DNA from: Schlegelella_A sp036272325
GTDB taxonomy: Bacteria > Pseudomonadota > Gammaproteobacteria > Burkholderiales > Burkholderiaceae_C
Length of the DNA: 7,046 bases
Direction: 5' to 3'
NCBI GenBank assembly: GCA_036272325.1
Contig: DATAYY010000030.1
Span: 1-7,046, forward strand
The translations under genes and the position numbers were made by a program. Within the stretch, counting starts at the first letter, position 1; every line of letters starts with the position of its first letter. Of this stretch, positions 5,800 through 7,046 are shown one piece after another. The notes under the pieces were generated by a model. The model ran no database searches. It had not been told where the DNA came from and was given only the letters and a program-made list of their open reading frames with translations.

Positions 5800-6051
5800 A
5801 TGCAAGTCAGCACCGATCCGCACGGCCTCGACACCCGTTCCGAGGTCGAACGCGGCGCCTACAACCGGGCCTTCAGCGAGCTCGGCCTCGAGTGGTACTG
5901 GGACGCCAGCACCTATCGCGAGCTCAAGGCATGCGCCGGCGACCGCAACTGCGTCCAGGCCTACATCGAGGCCAATCACCCGCACCTGCTCCAAGCCTAC
6001 GACAGCGGCTTTCTCGCCGAAGCGATCGACTCCGTCCGCGGCCGCCTGTGA
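5800..6051 (+). CDS. Small protein of unknown function, 83 aa
   Basis: I do not recognise a named family with certainty. The protein starts MQVSTDPHGLDTRSEVERGA. It is soluble and acidic to neutral, has no signal peptide or membrane segment, and is predicted mostly helical. Two cysteines lie close together (Cys45, Cys51). The segment from Ala20 to about Pro61 (YNRAFSELGLEWYWD, then Tyr39 and a GDRNCVQAYIEANHP stretch) resembles from memory the cap-domain entry of CbbY-like HAD phosphatases. The catalytic DxDGT loop and the rest of that fold are absent, so it cannot be such an enzyme. It may be a small conserved protein of its own or a relict cap fragment. The start at 5800 is chosen for its good ribosome binding site. 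It is preceded by the inverted-repeat region, and the LysR gene follows after 22 bases, so the two are probably co-transcribed. Confidence 0.72.
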   Translation: MQVSTDPHGLDTRSEVERGAYNRAFSELGLEWYWDASTYRELKACAGDRNCVQAYIEANHPHLLQAYDSGFLAEAIDSVRGRL

Positions 6052-6073
6052 GCGGCGGCGCGGCGGCGCCTGG

Positions 6074-7009
6074 GTGAAGCACGCGACGCTGCGCCAGCTG
6101 AAGGTGTTCGCGGCGGTCGCGCGCCACCTGAGCTTCGCCCGCGCCGCCGAGGAGCTGCACCTGACGCAGCCGGCCGTCTCGGGCCAGATCCGAAAGCTCG
6201 AGGAGCACGCCGGCGTGGCGCTGTTCGAGCAGGTCGGCAAGAAGACGCACCTCACCGCCGCCGGCGCCGACCTGCTCGGCATCGTGCGCTCGATCATCGA
6301 GCAGTTCGAAGTCGCCGAGCACGCGATGACGCAGCACAAGGGCGTCTCCGGCGGCCGTCTCAACGTCGCCGCGATCAGCGCCGGCGACTACTTCCTGCCG
6401 CGCCTCCTGGTCGAGTTCATCGGCCGTCACAAAGGCGTGACGCTCAACTTCACCGTCCATAACCGCGAGGGCCTGCTCACCCATCTCGCCGCCAACCTGA
6501 CCGATCTCGCGATCATGGCCAGGCCGCCGGCGGACGAGGAGATGGTCTGCGAGCCGTTCGCGCCGCATCCGTTCGTCGTCATCGCGCCGCCCTCTCACCC
6601 GCTCGCCGGCAAAACGAAGATCGAGATGCGGCGGCTCGTCCGCGAGCCGTTCGTCGTCCGCGAGAAGGGGTCGGACACGTGGCAGAGCATGCAGGAAGCG
6701 TTCGGGCCGCACCTCGCCCAGCTGCGCGTCGCGCTCGAGATCACGAGCACCGAAACGCTCAAGCAGGCCGTCATCGCCGGGCTCGGGATCGGCTATCTCT
6801 CGGCGCACACCGTCGCCCAGGAATTGCGGGCGAGGAGCCTCGTCGTACTCGACGTCCGCGGCCTGCCGCGGGTCCAGCGCTGGTACGTCGTCCACCGGCG
6901 CCAGAAGCGGCTGCCGCCGGTGGCGCAGGCGTTCAAGGAGTTCCTGCGCGACGAAGGCGCAGGTCTGCTCGATCGCATCATGGCCGGGGCGCGCGAGGCG
7001 GGCGCATGA
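6074..7009 (+). CDS. LysR-family transcriptional regulator, CbbR-like
   Basis: A 311-residue regulator of usual LysR length. The N-terminal winged helix-turn-helix lies at about 3-62, with the recognition segment SFARAAEELHLTQPAVSGQI at 20-39. The effector-binding domain runs from about 95 to 300 and contains NREGLLTHLAANLTDLAIMA (130-149), PFVVREKGSDTW (192-203) and ITSTETLKQAVIAGLGIGYL (223-242). These segments are typical of the CbbR subgroup, which controls Calvin-cycle genes and, in relatives, other C1 functions. The start is the GTG at 6074, giving the conserved MKHATLRQLKVF opening; no ATG fits, and no clear ribosome binding site precedes it, so translation may depend on coupling to the small gene 22 bases upstream. 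The next gene overlaps its stop. LysR membership is certain; the CbbR-like subtype is likely; the target genes are unknown and could be the oxalate operon, formate genes or the downstream gene. Confidence 0.93.
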   Translation: MKHATLRQLKVFAAVARHLSFARAAEELHLTQPAVSGQIRKLEEHAGVALFEQVGKKTHLTAAGADLLGIVRSIIEQFEVAEHAMTQHKGVSGGRLNVAAISAGDYFLPRLLVEFIGRHKGVTLNFTVHNREGLLTHLAANLTDLAIMARPPADEEMVCEPFAPHPFVVIAPPSHPLAGKTKIEMRRLVREPFVVREKGSDTWQSMQEAFGPHLAQLRVALEITSTETLKQAVIAGLGIGYLSAHTVAQELRARSLVVLDVRGLPRVQRWYVVHRRQKRLPPVAQAFKEFLRDEGAGLLDRIMAGAREAGA

Positions 7010-7046
7010 GGCCCGTCGCGGCGACGCTGAGCGCCGCCCGCGAGCT
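7006..7046 (+). CDS. Start of a further gene, cut by the window edge
   Basis: An ATG at 7006 overlaps the LysR stop in the arrangement ATGA, and GAGG lies about seven bases upstream (6995-6998). The 13 complete codons read MRPVAATLSAARE, with a fourteenth cut off by the window edge. This is too little to name a product. The overlap suggests translational coupling with the LysR gene. Confidence 0.5.
   Translation, partial: MRPVAATLSAARE

Noticed and set aside
6048..6050. GTG overlapping the stop of the small gene as LysR start
   Set aside because: Not in frame with the LysR protein; the GTG at 6074 gives the conserved N-terminus.
5924..6895. 323-codon minus-strand frame across the LysR gene
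   Set aside because: Low-complexity Arg/Asp/Glu/Leu product opposite a well-conserved LysR protein.

Overview
The window carries a compact oxalate-breakdown operon from a high-GC proteobacterium. GC-rich codon use, short gene spacing and the family types (a Frc of the YfdW type, a Crp/Fnr regulator, a CbbR-like LysR regulator) fit a betaproteobacterium of the Burkholderiales kind best. This is an inference from sequence style; no rRNA or other taxonomic marker is present.

Layout. A Crp/Fnr-family regulator, cut by the left edge, is read leftwards from base 257. The divergent gap (258-452) holds a perfect 16-bp palindrome of the FNR/FixK type, TTGAC-N4-GTCAA, at 305-320. A good -10 box (TATCAT, 343-348) lies downstream of it at the distance expected for a class II activated promoter. 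A GC-rich leader hairpin (367-390) and a strong ribosome binding site follow. Reading rightwards come oxalyl-CoA decarboxylase (oxc, 453-2222), formyl-CoA:oxalate CoA-transferase (frc, 2257-3504) and a 710-residue NDP-forming acyl-CoA synthetase (3549-5681), separated by only 34 and 44 bases. An intergenic stretch rich in inverted repeats (5682-5799) leads to an 83-residue protein of unknown function (5800-6051), a LysR-family regulator of CbbR type (GTG start, 6074-7009) and, overlapping its stop codon, the first 14 codons of a further gene.

How it works together. Frc moves CoA from formyl-CoA to oxalate. Oxc decarboxylates the oxalyl-CoA to formyl-CoA and CO2, so the two run a cycle in which CoA is recycled and formate and CO2 leave. 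The third gene has both family histidines for phosphoryl transfer. It could prime the cycle by making an acyl-CoA at the cost of ATP, or drain formyl-CoA (or another CoA thioester) to acid with ATP gain; this is the most interesting open question in the window. No oxalate transporter, formate dehydrogenase or oxalyl-CoA reductase is visible. The CbbR-like regulator may tie the locus to formate or CO2 metabolism, but that is only suggested by family resemblance.

No mobile element, CRISPR array, tRNA or rRNA was seen. The very long antisense open frames across oxc, the synthetase and the LysR gene are GC-driven shadows.
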